Shown: piece by piece, positions 48,811 to 60,525 of the stretch | How the letters are laid out: each line of letters starts with the position of its first letter | How positions within the stretch are numbered: position 1 is the stretch's first letter | Assembly (NCBI RefSeq): GCF_024362695.1 | Contig: NW_026063249.1 | Span: forward strand, 434,001-498,000 | Direction: 5' to 3' | DNA length: 64,000 bases | DNA from: Pectinophora gossypiella | Lineage: Eukaryota > Arthropoda > Insecta > Lepidoptera > Gelechiidae | The notes under the pieces: generated by a model | The model's database searches: none | What the model saw: only the letters and a program-made list of their open reading frames with translations | What the model was told of the DNA's origin: nothing | Program-made: the position numbers and the translations under genes

Positions 48811-51041
48811 ATGTTCCTTATAGAAACAAAAACTACTGGACGGATTTTAATGAAACTTGGTACAATTATTCTTCACACTCCTGGACAGGTTATAGTATAC
48901 TTTTCATCACGCTACAATCAATAGGAGCAGAGTAGTGAAGGGAAATCCTTTTGTATGAAAAATCTAAACCACTCAAGTTAGACGTTTGAAATTTGGCATG
49001 CAGGTACCTTAGATATCGTAGAGGTGCACTAAGAAAGGAATTCCCGAAATTCCTACGGGAACGGGAATTAGCGGGAAAATCCTTTTGTATGAAAAATCTA
49101 AACCACTCAAGTTAGACGTTTGAAATTTGGCATGCAGGTACCTTAGATACCGTAGAGGTGCACTAATAAAGGAATTCCCGAAATTCCCACGGGAACGGGA
49201 ATTAGCGGAAAAATCCTTTTGTATGAAAAATCTAAACCACTCAAGTTAGATGTTTGAAATTTGTCATGCAAGTACCTTAGATACCGTAGAGGTATACTAA
49301 GAAAGGAATTCCCGAAATTCCCACGGGAACGGGAATTAGCGGGAAAATCCTTTTGTATGAAAAATCTAAACCACTCAAGTTAGACGTTTGAAATTTGGCA
49401 TGCAGGTACCATAGGTACCGTAGAGGTGCACTAAGAAAGGAATTCCCAAAATTCTCACGGGAACAGGAATTAGCGGGAAAATCCTTTTGTATGAAAAATC
49501 TAAACCACTCAAGTTAGACGTTTGAAATTTGGCATACAGGTACCTTAGATACCGTAGAGGTGCACTAAGAAAGGAATTCCCGAAATTCCCACGGGAACGG
49601 GAATTAGCGGAAAAATCCTTTTGTATGAAAAATCTAAACCATTCAAGTTAGATGTTTGAAATTTGTCATGCAAGTACCTTAGATACCGTAGAGGTGTACT
49701 AAGAAAGGAATTCCCAAAATTCTCACGGGAACGGGAATTAGCGGGAAAATCCTTTTGTATGAAAAATCTAAACCACTCAAGTTAGACGTTTGAAATTTGG
49801 CATGCAGATACCTTAAGTACCGTAGTGGTGCACTAAGAAAGGAATTCCCGAAATTCCCACGAGAACGGGAATTAGCGGGAAAATCCTTTTGTATGAAAAA
49901 TCTAAACCACTCAAGTTAGACGTTTGAAATTTGTCATGCAGGTACCTTAGGTACCGTGGAGGTGCACTAAGAAAGGAATTCCCGAAATTCCCACGGGAAC
50001 GGGAATTAACGGGAAAATTCTTTTGTATGAAAAAATCTAAACCATTCAAGTTAGATGTTTGAACTTTGGCACGCAGGTACCTTAGATACCGTAGAGGTGC
50101 ACTAAGAAAGGAATTCCCGAAATTCCCACGAGAACGGGAATTAGCGGGAAAATCCTTTTGTATGAAAAATCTAAACCACTCAAGTTAGACGTTTGAAATT
50201 TGGCATGCAGGTACTTTAGTAAACTTAAAGCTTAGTTGCAACAGGATATTACAAAATTCCCACGGGAACGGTAGTTAGCGGGAAAAAACATTTGTATGAA
50301 AAAATCAAATCTAAATAAAAGGAGAAACTGACAGACTCAGTGACTGACACATCAACGCATAGCCTGAACGGCTAAACGTAGGCATTTGAAATTTGGAAGG
50401 AACATAGCTTAGGTACCGTAGAGGTGCACTAAGAAAGGAATTCCCGGAATTCCCACGGGAACGGAAATTAGCGGGAAAATCCTTTTGTATGAAAAATCTA
50501 AACCGCTTAAGTTAGACGCTTGAAATTTGGCATGCAGGTACCTTAGTTAACTTAAAGCTTAGTTGCAACAGGATATTGCAAAATTCCTACGGAAACGGGA
50601 GTTAGCGGGAAAAAAACATTTGTATGAAAAAATCGAAACCGCGTAAGATAGATGTTTTCAATTCAATTCAATTAAATTATTTATTGCATTCCATGTAGTA
50701 CAATGGGGTGTTACATAGGCATAGGAACTAAAACATGGACCCTGTAGGGCACAGCAACGTTGAAGGGAATAGAGGAAGTGTGTATTAAAATTAAAACTCA
50801 ATGAACAATCAATTAAAAAAAAATCAATTCAATCAATTGATTGCATGCATGCATACCTTAGTAAAAATAAAGTTTATTTTTGGCTGTATTTTAAAAAATG
50901 GGAGTTATTGGGAAAAAAATTGTATGAAAAAATCTAAACTGCATAAGTTAGATGCTTGAAATTTGATATGCACTCCCACACACACAAAGATCTCTCTCTT
51001 ATATAACACGCCACGCGGACGAAGTCGCGGGCAAAAGCTAG
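48643..51041 (+). mobile_element. Helitron-like non-autonomous element, copy 2
   Basis: Starts TCTATACTTATAATAAATC after an A and ends GCAAAAGCTAG before a T. It has the same order of parts as copy 1: (GTCT)n tract at 48763-48812, a 135-bp tandem array, an embedded LINE scrap at about 50655-50810, and a 3' GC hairpin. Length 2,399 bp against 2,403 bp for copy 1, with very few differences seen in aligned lines. Its 3' end touches a mariner fragment. Confidence 0.85.
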
Positions 51042-51070
51042 TTATGGAATATGAGTAACGTCGGGACAGC

Positions 51071-51295
51071 AACGCGGAACTAGCGGCACGCAATATCAAC
51101 GACGTTTACGGAGTTAACACTACAAACCAACGCACCACCTGTTATTGGTTTGCTCGCTTCCATTCTGGAAATTTCGACCTGAAAAATGAACCTCGCGCTC
51201 GTCCGAAGACTTTGGTCGACTATGACGAATTAAAGGCGGTTGTGGAAGCTGAAGATACATAATCTACGGCTGAATTAGCAGCAGTTTTCGACGTT
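51071..51295 (+). pseudogene. mariner-family transposase N-terminal fragment
   Basis: Reads NAELAARNINDVYGVNTTNQ, then YWFARFHSGNFDLKNEPRAR and VDYDELKAVVEAEDT, with an in-frame TAA at 51260, then STAELAAVFDV. This is the helix-turn-helix region of Tc1/mariner (SETMAR-like) transposases with the WF.RF.SG.FDL..EPR signature. The catalytic DDD domain is absent, and the Helitron-like copy 2 abuts it upstream. Confidence 0.85.
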
Positions 51296-51683
51296 AAAAT
51301 ACTTTTCCTTTATAGACTTAACACGTTTATTTTCTTATTTTTAAAACAAAGAACTAAAAATGGTTTGTTTACACAAACAACGTGAAACGTGATCCATTAG
51401 GAAATTTCCACGACAAGCCGTGTGATCCGCCAACGCGTGGTTGATTTTTTCGTAAAATAACTTTTCTTTTGAGGGAATCTTTATGGATTTTTATACCTTT
51501 TTTAAACATTTTTATGGATTCCTGTAGTCAAATACTTAGAAATAAAACGTCACGTTTGAGCGGCAAAACAAACTTTGGAATTTAGGCAGATACTTACTCG
51601 AATATTTTAAAGTAAATACATAAGTAATTTTAAAAAGTAATCAAAGATAAATTATGAAATGCTAATCATATTGTCGCAGACAC

Positions 51684-51895
51684 ATGTTTGTCGCATGCAC
51701 CTTGAGCGGTGGGTACGGATCGTCACGCATTAGGTGCCTCATGACGGGTACAAGCAGTCGTCGTGGTAGACCTCAAAAAAGATGGCGTGACGACTTGGAC
51801 GCTTGCCGGAGGGACTGGCCGGAGTACCTTCAGGACCGCGAAAAATGGAAAGAGGAAGGGGAGGCCTTTGCCTAGCAGTGGGATCTTGTAGGCTA
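51684..51895 (+). pseudogene. LINE 3' fragment (RT C-terminus)
   Basis: Encodes SSRRGRPQKRWRDDLDACRR, then DWPEYLQDREKWKEEGEAFA and a stop, followed by cagtgggatcttgtaggcta. The RGRP..RW.DDL...W...A.DR..W...GEAF pattern is the end of moth LINE RTs of the RTE-like group. Confidence 0.85.
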
Positions 51896-51899
51896 GATT

Positions 51900-52580
51900 A
51901 CATTAGAATCATATTATACAATTGTATAGAAGCTAGTCTAAGATGATTTCATTTTTCGATTACTACTTATTAAGAATTAGGTACGTAATAATGAGTACGA
52001 TGTTTGGCCACGTTTATTGATGACGTCACCTTTTTATGTTCTCATACTAAAACGCAGTGTAAGTACCTAAATAAACTATTTTGACGTTTTGAAAAAAAGT
52101 ATCTCATTGATCTCATTTGACTAGGTTGCGTCATCTAGTCTATTGTGAGTTAAGCTGTATTGACTGCATTTTTTATCTGTTTATTTAAATCAAGCAACAC
52201 GGCATATTCAATATAATAATACCATTTTCTTTTGCTACCGTAAACTAACGTAAATAATAAGCCAATTACAATACATAATTTAACAAACTTAGGTAGGTAG
52301 TACAACTTACGAAAGAAGCTTTTGTAATCATCAGTTAATATTTATTTAACACACAAATCGCAAACAAAAAATTTTGAACTATGAAGGTTCAGAATATAAA
52401 TAAATAGGTAAGCCTAACTTAAAAAAAACACTGAACTGCTTAATTAATTGCATTTCATGTAACTAAAATAATAATTTCGGTAGATTTTACTGCCAATAAT
52501 ACAATTTACCATGATTGCATGCACAATGTGAGTAGGTACATTCAATATAATAAGTACTCTTAGGTACCTTTCTTAGTCTT
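51900..52580. other. No gene recognised
   Basis: AT-rich. Part of it (52015-52100, cacgtttattgatgacgtca) resembles 24780-24850, a probable low-copy repeat. Confidence 0.45.
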
Positions 52581-52582
52581 AC

Positions 52583-52691
52583 CTTTCTTTCGCGCTCTTC
52601 TCCGTGTTGACAGTTGAGCACGCAGCGTGCTCCAACTTTACGTCCCACCTTTTAGCGTTCATGTTCAATGAACGGTAATTGTATACCAATG
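52583..52691 (-). CDS. Possible host exon, unrecognised
   Basis: The minus strand has an acceptor-like tatttatag at 52692, an open frame encoding LVYNYRSLNMNAKRWDVKLE then HAACSTVNTEKSAKER, and a consensus donor (AAAG|GTAAGA) at 52583. An internal ATG (52662) could also be a start. No known domain and no partner exon identified; it could be an exon of an unseen gene or coincidence. Confidence 0.22.
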
Positions 52692-52819
52692 CTATAAATA
52701 TATAAAATAAAATATAAAAAAATGCTTGGCACTCTTGTGGTATTTCAGTACGCCAAGAGACATTAATCTTGTGGAATTTGGATGGCGGCATCGACAGGAG
52801 GGCGCTGGGTTGCACCATC

Positions 52820-53784
52820 TAACAAACAAGTGTTATTATATTTTGTCATTTTTTAGGAAAACAGCAGCAAAAAAAGTTCATTTTGGCCATATACCATAAG
52901 ATCCCTGTCGATTATATTTTTCTTTGATATTTTTACGTGACTTTGCGTAGACTTGGCCGAACAGCTGTGGAGCGCTGGAGGCTTTCGGTATAATATTTAA
53001 GATAACAGACTGAGGTAGCAGCTCAGTTGAGGGAAATCATTGACCTCGCCGACGGGATCGGTATCGGGGTCCCAGAGTGTTTGTTGTTGCGAGCTGTGGT
53101 AGGGATAAGAAAAGAACTTCCTGTTCAACTATAATTATATTATACAAAAATGATGGTTTTATTTTAACTCCACAAAATTAATTTATAAAATCAGTGAAGT
53201 TCAATAATTTATCTTCGTGCTAAACAGAAGAATTGGTCCTTCGGAAATAGGACGATGAAAAAGTTACTTATATAACTGTGCTTCGTCTGTTGTTCCGGCT
53301 GACCGACAAGATCCGTTGAAACGGCCTTTCATTTTCATTGCGCTGACGCGGAGGCTGGATTTCCACATTCCACTAGCCAAAGAAGCTGAAGGAAAACAAG
53401 ATTTTCAAATTAGAAGATTAATGCCTGCGTTACTGCCTGGAAGTGCACTTCAAAGAAATTGGTGTTATTACTCATTGCGTCGTCGGTGCGTATTTTACGC
53501 GCGAAACAGTACTTTGAAGAAAAACCTATTGTTTGTTACTAGGTACTACCTAAAATCGTGGCAAATCAGAAGATTACTTCTATAAAAGGCTGTAAAACAT
53601 TTTTTTGAAAATGTATTTTACTAAAAATATTATATTTTTAATCAGATTTACCCTATCGTTAAATAGATGAGTCTTATTCGTCTTCTGAATAAAAAAAAAA
53701 ACGGAAATCAAAATCAAAATTTCCAGTCCACACTTGTCTGTGCCATCCGCCCCGCGCTTTCTCAAATTGGGTCGTGTACTAGGT
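52820..53784. other. No gene recognised
   Basis: Contains a moderately GC-rich stretch (52970-53110) and an open plus-strand run at 53316-53585 with no motif. An LTR or decayed element is possible given the BEL/Pao remnant downstream, but I cannot show it. Confidence 0.4.
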
Positions 53785-54052
53785 TCAAGTTAAATTATTA
53801 AATTCTGATTACCTACTAAATAAAGACACATCTAAAAGTAACGAAAAACGTTTTCTTTTTTCAATTTTACTCATTTTTGAATTTAAAACAAGAAAAACGT
53901 AATAATAAGTCCGACAATTTATCACGTTTTTCTGTGACGTCACAATGTGCTTTTGGCTTTTTCAAACAAATTCTATAATAATTTCGTGTTTTGACGTTTA
54001 GTAAAAAGTAACTGATTTGACTAGTTGGAAACTGTTGGATCTAGCCTATTCT
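53785..54052 (+). repeat. Dispersed repeat family, uninterrupted copy
   Basis: Blocks ctactaaataaagacacatc, tgacgtttagtaaaaagtaa and ctgatttgactagttggaaa match the copy at 26395-26800. It lacks the 158-bp MITE found there, so it shows the empty-site form. Confidence 0.8.
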
Positions 54053-54589
54053 CAGTATTTCTCATTCCCGCCAAAATCGGGACGTCTGGCAACGCTGTAC
54101 ACTGCATATCCTAAGTGTGTGAACGAGATAACAATATACATCGCATCCGTGAAAAAAGAAGACAGCAAAATGACGCCAACTCAATTTGCCGCGAAAATTA
54201 AATTGGCGCGAAATCATGTTTGCAGCGCTGCAGCGAGGAAGATTTTTTGTATGAAGAAATCGTCTAGCGAAATACCGCTTGAAGCGGAATTGTTCATCGG
54301 CTGTATAAGTTTGTATCCGAACGCGGGCATTTTCGTCACTCTTCTTTCAATTCTAGATTTTACCAGTACAGGATTCTTTCAATTTAAAATCGCTATTTGT
54401 GTACTTTGCGCCTTTTTTGTTCATTTTTTATTATTGTACATAAACACAAATTGTTCGATTATAAAATATTCGTCAAAGGGTTTTAATCACAATAGGTACG
54501 AGCTCTCATGAGCTTTTATACGAAAAGCGTAAACAGCTTGTCGAAGCCTATAAAGATTACGAGACTTACATTTATTGGTGTTGTTTGAC

Positions 54590-56800
54590 GATGATGACGA
54601 AGAAGACTATAGCGATGGCGAATATGAAACCAAATACTTTAATAGTATTGCGGTTTTGGATCGCCTACTTAGATCCAGCACCCCTGCAGTGGCTCCGAGT
54701 CCAACTACGGTACGTAAAGTATAATAATAAAAATTATGCCACTTACTGATAAAAATTATAATGATGCTCTTAAACTTCTACATGATAGATATACCTAACA
54801 ATGGCTCTCCAATTACAAACTTCCATGTATAAAGCATTTTAGATATAACATCTTTTAAAAAGTGCACAGCGCAAAAATTTGCCTACTGATTTTGATTCAT
54901 GGGACACACCTACTTGTGAATATTTTAATAAAAAAAAGGTTGTCACATATTCCAACAGGGGTTTTTATTTAGAAAGAACATAAAGGAGGTGCCCATACTG
55001 GATGAGTTTTTGTTATTTACAGAAAACTGGCCGTTGCCATTGAAAATAGCGACGAAGAGAGGATTGTTCCATCCCCAAGGCGTGCCAAGTCCAGTGGTAA
55101 AGTTGTCACTGGTGTGGCCACCAAGTCTTCCACATCACCATCATGTAAGTACTGCAAACTTTATGAGTGTACTATATTTAAGATATCTATCTTCATCAGA
55201 TACATTTGACAAAGGTAGAAAGATACCCGAGCACCATTTGCTTAGACCAGCATCGAGGTAAATGTTTCCTTCGCTTGAAATGTGCAGTTTGTTAACAAAA
55301 GCACAAAACGCTTGTGCATGCACCATTATCACCCCATGCTCATGTGGCTACTGTTGGCAATGCTCCAGAGGTAGACAATGGTGTGGTATCTATGTTGGGT
55401 ACTGCACAATCGCAAGATGTCCTTCTCCCAACTGCTGTGGTGAGGTTAAAAGGTAAAGGTGGCACGACCATATACGCAAGAGCTTTACTTGACTCTGGGT
55501 CTCAGCTATCTTTTATAACTGACGATTTAGCAAAGAAAGTAAATTGTGAAGTGTATATAATGTAATAAATGTCTCAACAAAGGCTAATGTGAGGTGTGTA
55601 TACATTCAACAACAAATAGCTTCTCCATGAATATTACCTGCTGAGTTGTAAGAAAAATAACCTGTAATTTAAGTCAACATTCTTTTCACATTTCCAAATT
55701 TAACATCCCTGCTCATGTGCAATTAGCTGACAAAAACTTTAACAAAAGTCATGAAATATTGTTGCTATTGGGTTGTGACATACCTATTCTTTCAGGTGCT
55801 GCAGCGTGATTCCTGTTACATCGTCCGGCCCCTACTTAAAATAAGAAATACAAGTTTTGGTTATAAGGTGGCAGGGAGTCTGCTGGCAAGGTTTTTTCCT
55901 CCAATTTATGTATTAATATACAAGATAACAATTAAATGAGATTAATGATAATATTTCCAAATTTTGGAAATGCGAAAATGTGCCTAGTGTTTTTAAAGAA
56001 GTGACTTCTGAGCACCAATTAGCAGAAGAATGCTTATCTAAGCTTCTGTAAGTTTAGTAAATAAAAAAAAATCCGTTGCCCTATCTTTGAAACAGGAACT
56101 AGAGGATATTCTTATAGGAGATTCTTTTTCTTCAGCATTACAAAGACTTTATAACCTTGAAAGGCGTTTCTTAAAGACAGTATTCTATATCAACATTATA
56201 CCTAGTAAGTTTATTAATGATTATTATTGTTGTTGTGTTTTTGATGATGATGGAAAATGCTACACCGACAAGAGCGTGGCTCTTAAATTGATGATGATGA
56301 TTAATGATTACATAAACCAGGGTCATATATTTTAATATTGACAGTTATGATTTAAATTCTGGAAATGTGTCATTTCTGCCTCATCACCCTGTTTGCAATC
56401 CTTTGACGCCAGTATGAAAACAAAAAAAATGGTTTATGCCTTAATGATATTTTGTTAAATGGCTCCACTGATCAAAGTGAACTTTTTGACATTTTGATTT
56501 TGTTTAGAACATAATATTATGTCTTACTTTGTGACATTAAGTCCACGTATAGACAAGTGCTTGTTGATAATAAATACCTATTGTTGTTTACAAAACATTT
56601 TATGGCGTGACTCCACACATGATTTCATTAAATGCATTCAGTTACAAACTGTGGGGCTTAAAAGCTCAGCTTTTTAACGACACGGTCTCATGGAACTTTC
56701 ACATCGTTTTAAAAGTAAATATCCATTAGCTTCCTTTGCATTGGAATATTCCACATATGTTGATGATGTTCAGTGTGGACAAAGACCAAGTATAGAATAG
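54590..56800 (+). pseudogene. BEL/Pao retrotransposon remnant (gag, protease, RT scraps)
   Basis: In order: an acidic gag-end-like stretch (DDDDEEDYSDGEYETKYFNS), gag scraps (LTDKNYNDALKLLHDRY), a Cys-rich gag segment (CKYC at about 55152 and KCFLRLKCAVC near 55265 with a TAA). Then an A17-type protease, VRLKGKGGTTIYARALLDSG followed by SQLSFITDDLAKKV (55443-55550), and RT scraps containing YVDDVQCG (56756-56779). Stops and frame changes are frequent. This order and the ALLDSGSQxSFI protease motif are those of BEL/Pao elements. LTRs were not found. Confidence 0.75.
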
Positions 56801-57045
56801 ACAGATAATATTTTAGAATGACGATGAAACTATCATACCTAGCTCTCTTTCTTCCCTATGGCAACATTCTCTGTGAAAAAAAGAAACAAATATAGACAAA
56901 CGCCGCTGTCTAGAACGTCAGGTTTCCCGTTTTGAGATGTTGTGGTAGCCAGCTGGATACCAAACCTGGCGTTAGTTTTTCGGTGTTTTGGGATGTTATT
57001 TCAACTTTTTAAAAAAATCTGTGAAATAGTTATTCATTATGAACC

Positions 57046-57122
57046 ATGGCTTGCGTAGCCATTGGTTGTGAGAGTAGAATGGGTGTTATAATGGAGAACG
57101 ATCAAATAATGTCTCACCATGG
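57046..57122 (+). CDS. Possible first exon of a THAP-domain protein
   Basis: An ATG opens MACVAIGCESRMGVIMENDQ then IMSHHG and meets a perfect donor (ATGG|GTAAGT) in phase 2. A C-x4-C pair within the first eight residues is how THAP zinc fingers begin; the following Cys-His half would be in later exons, none of which I can identify. It could equally be a remnant of a P-element-like transposase, or chance. Confidence 0.28.
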
Positions 57123-58190
57123 GTAAGTTATCGACCACATTATTCATATTTGTGTGCACGAAGTACATTACATGGTCTGTTTTTTCAAAAGTTTATTGAG
57201 CCCTAAATACGATGCAGACGCATATTTTCAGCAAAGCCGTCGACATTTGTACAAATAATTGATTTCACATTTTACGTTAATCAGCTTTGACAGATCATGT
57301 ACTCAAAGTATTATAAGTAGTGTTGTCCTTTGATGTCGACAACATAATATTATTATGTTTTAATGTAACATCTAGATGTGTTATTCTATTCATCTTTAAT
57401 TTATTCTTCGACCTGTTTCCGATTTGGATGAAGATTACATATTTCCTAAATATCCTAATTTACGAAACCAGAAAAATGAAAAAAAAATTAAAAATGTTTA
57501 TTTTCTTTTACAATAAAGCCTTAACTACTGGTGGATTAGGGTCTCCATTTAAGCGACATAGCCTGTGTTTGGAGGCCCCGCTCTTCCATTATTACAAATA
57601 AATTGTATGTAAATAAAGCAGTGTGGTAGGTTTAAAAAAGACAAGTACTACGGCATGCAGATAGAATATATATCAGCACACCCAGCCCTACGATGTATAA
57701 ATCTTGGGATCAGCACATATTACTAGGACAGAAATTAAGAAACAATTGGATTCAGACCATGAAACGAGATGATTCTCTCTTCTGAAGGACGCGTTTTTCT
57801 TATTTTCACCTGTGCTCATTACATTTCGATATATCTTGCTTGCTATCGAGCAGGATACCAAACAAAATTATTACATAGTGATGCAGTACCAACAATATTC
57901 ACTCCATAGACATAGAAACTCTATAATTCACTCACATACCTCTCATAAGGTAAGTTTAAGTTTAGTTATAACTTTATAGATGAATTTTATTTTTGTATTC
58001 TACTATTTACTTATTTTTTCCATGCAAATAGAAAAAAAAATTAAATACAATACAAATATTTTTTATTGCACTAAATAATTAGCATGCATAACTATTTTTG
58101 TAAGTACCTGTGATTTATTCCTCCTTCTATGTGCAATGTGTGTATTTGTGTGCTCCACGTTAATATGTGCCATTCTTGCAGGTAAAGTTA
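57123..58190. other. No gene recognised
   Basis: AT-rich with short ORFs only. It ends at the truncated 5' edge of a LINE. Confidence 0.5.
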
Positions 58191-58196
58191 GGTTAG

Positions 58197-59996
58197 GTTA
58201 GTTGCTTTGATACGTACATAGCTAAAATTGAATCTTCCATTATAGCTAACCCAAAATCCTTCTGGGCGTATATTAAAAGTAAAAATAAAAGTAGTGTTTA
58301 CCCTAAAACTATTTATTACAAAGATAAAATAGCCGATACCGGGCCGAGTATTAGTAATCTTTTCGCCGATTATTTTCACTCAACCTTCCTTGTGCCTAGC
58401 GTTACTCCTTCAACCCGTAGTATTCCGGATTTAAGTAATAATTATATTAGTAATATTAAGATTAATGTAAGTCATGTCTTGTCGTTGTTAAAGTCCTTAG
58501 ATATGTCTAAGTCCGGAGGCCCAGATATGATACCGCCTCATTACATTGTTAGTTGTGCGGAAGCCCTGGTGGTACCGTTGTGTATACTGTTTAAGCGTTC
58601 GCTGGATGAGGGTTCGGTCCCATCGATTTGGAAATCTGCATTTATTACTCCTGTTTTGAAAAAAGGTAACAAGAGCAATGTTGAGAATTACCGTCCTATC
58701 TCTAAATTGTGCCTGTTTGCTAAAATATTTGAGAGGTTAGTACATGGTGAAGTATACAATGCTCTTAAGTGTTACTTTGGAAAGGAACAGCATGGATTTT
58801 TAAGGAACCGTTCGACTGTATCTAACCTTATCCTAGCGAACGACTATATCACTAAGGGTATGGAGAATGGTGCTCAGGTTGATGTAATTTATACAGACTA
58901 TAGCAAATGTTTCGATCGGATCGACCATAGTGTGCTGTTGGAGAAACTGATGGCGGCTGGCATACACGGTGACTTGTTTAGATGGTTTGCTTCATATATT
59001 GACAATCGCACTCAAGCAGTCGTACTTAACGGATTTACATCTGACTGGTCCACCATTCCTTCTGGGGTCCCTCAAGGATCGATACTAGGGCCTTTGCTGT
59101 TTGTAATTTTCATTATGGACATCAAAAATTGCTTCTGCAACTCTGATATCTTACTGTTTGCTGATGACATGAAAATACTTAAGGTAATAAATAATGCGTC
59201 TGATATAACTGAGCTTCAGGCTGACTTATTCAGGTTTGAAACATACTGCATTCATAATAAATTAGATCTGAATGTGTCTAAGTGTTTTTTCATGTCATTC
59301 ACGCGTAGGTGTATTGTATTTGATTCTGAATATGTTTTATTAAATAAAAAAGTTTCTAAAGTCAACGAAATTAAAGACCTTGGTGTTATACATGATAGCA
59401 AAATGTTATTTACTGGCCATTTCGACTACATCATTAATAAGTCCTCAAGAGCTTTGGGATTTGTTATGAGGACTTCCGCTGCTTTCCGGACTCTTAAGTC
59501 AATAAAAATATTATACTGTGCCTTCGTACGTAGCCACTTAGAGTACGCCTCCCAAGTATGGAACCCTCAATATGCAACTCACATAGGACGTATTGAATGT
59601 GTTCAGAAAAGATTTTTACGTTTTCTGGACTTTAAAGCTCGTAAAAAGCTTCCTGACTATGAGTATCGCTGTAAGCAATACCATTTTTTACCCCTAGCAT
59701 TGCGACGCAAAATCGCTGACATTTGTTATTTGATGAACGTCGCTAGAGGTAGGATTGACAGCCCAGAATTACTCAATAATCTTAGGATTCGCACTAACCA
59801 GCTACGCTTTCGACAGAGACCACTCCTAATGTTGCAGCCTGCAACTACAAACTACCGTAGTAACACTTTTATAATTAGAGCATGCAATAGTTTCAATAAG
59901 GCGTCTACTGATCTTGACATTGACCTTTTCTGCACTAGCATTGCATCCGTAAAGAGATTGTTAACCCAGAGCCATTTTAATAGGTTAGGCTTATAG
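58197..59996 (+). CDS. LINE reverse transcriptase, 5'-truncated, otherwise intact
   Basis: The frame is open from 58197 (after a TAG) and enters the pre-RT region with no start codon (SFWAYIKSKNKSSVYPKTIY). RT motifs are SGGPDMIPPHYI, WKSAFITPVLKKGNKSNVEN, YRPISKLCLFAKIFERLV, HGFLRNRSTVSNLI, YTDYSKCFDRIDHSVL, SGVPQGSILGPLLFVIFIMD and the catalytic LLFADDMKILK. The C-terminal end has VWNPQYATHIGRIECVQKRF, as in jockey-group LINEs. The endonuclease domain is missing through 5' truncation. A 3' UTR with an (AAATA)n tail follows to about 60270. Confidence 0.9.
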   Translation, partial: VSCFDTYIAKIESSIIANPKSFWAYIKSKNKSSVYPKTIYYKDKIADTGPSISNLFADYFHSTFLVPSVTPSTRSIPDLSNNYISNIKINVSHVLSLLKSLDMSKSGGPDMIPPHYIVSCAEALVVPLCILFKRSLDEGSVPSIWKSAFITPVLKKGNKSNVENYRPISKLCLFAKIFERLVHGEVYNALKCYFGKEQHGFLRNRSTVSNLILANDYITKGMENGAQVDVIYTDYSKCFDRIDHSVLLEKLMAAGIHGDLFRWFASYIDNRTQAVVLNGFTSDWSTIPSGVPQGSILGPLLFVIFIMDIKNCFCNSDILLFADDMKILKVINNASDITELQADLFRFETYCIHNKLDLNVSKCFFMSFTRRCIVFDSEYVLLNKKVSKVNEIKDLGVIHDSKMLFTGHFDYIINKSSRALGFVMRTSAAFRTLKSIKILYCAFVRSHLEYASQVWNPQYATHIGRIECVQKRFLRFLDFKARKKLPDYEYRCKQYHFLPLALRRKIADICYLMNVARGRIDSPELLNNLRIRTNQLRFRQRPLLMLQPATTNYRSNTFIIRACNSFNKASTDLDIDLFCTSIASVKRLLTQSHFNRLGL

Positions 59997-60275
59997 TGTC
60001 TGATAGGATTAGTTGAATTGTTTTATTTCAGATGTTGTTGTATCCTAAACTGTCACGTTTATTATTTCGTTTCCTATTTGTTTGTTAATGCTGCTGTTGT
60101 CGGACTTGTCCCGTTAACAAACGGTTTACGTTTTCTTAGTATGTAGTTAACTATTTAGACTTATATATGTGGAAATTTTTTGTTGGCATGTAGTTACTTA
60201 AATTGTATACATTTTGTGTTATTTTGCTGTAAATTTCCCTAAAAATAAATAAATAAAATAAATAAAAAGCTAAGA
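59997..60275 (+). repeat. LINE 3' UTR and (AAATA)n tail
   Basis: Noncoding sequence ending aaaaataaataaataaaataaataaaaag at 60240-60270, which marks the 3' end of the element encoding the ORF at 58197-59996. No target duplication could be identified. Confidence 0.75.
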
Positions 60276-60525
60276 GTACCAGAGCCGACACTATACACTT
60301 CTAAACAAAGTGAACAAGAGAAAATATAATTTTTTTATCACCAAAAATCGGAATTGTTAAGTGGTTCGTGGTCAAATAAAAATCTTATAAAGAAGTATCT
60401 GCTTTTATTCTTTAATTTCATTGTGATAATTCCCGAAATATACTAGAAGGTTGTCTGCTTCTTGTATCGAGAGCCGATTCGATTCCCGGCCAAATCAATG
60501 AAAAACGTAAAAAACGTGTATTTCA

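Noticed and set aside
53316..53585. 89-aa ORF as a host gene
   Set aside because: No start context, motif or splice-compatible neighbour; peptide composition is unremarkable.
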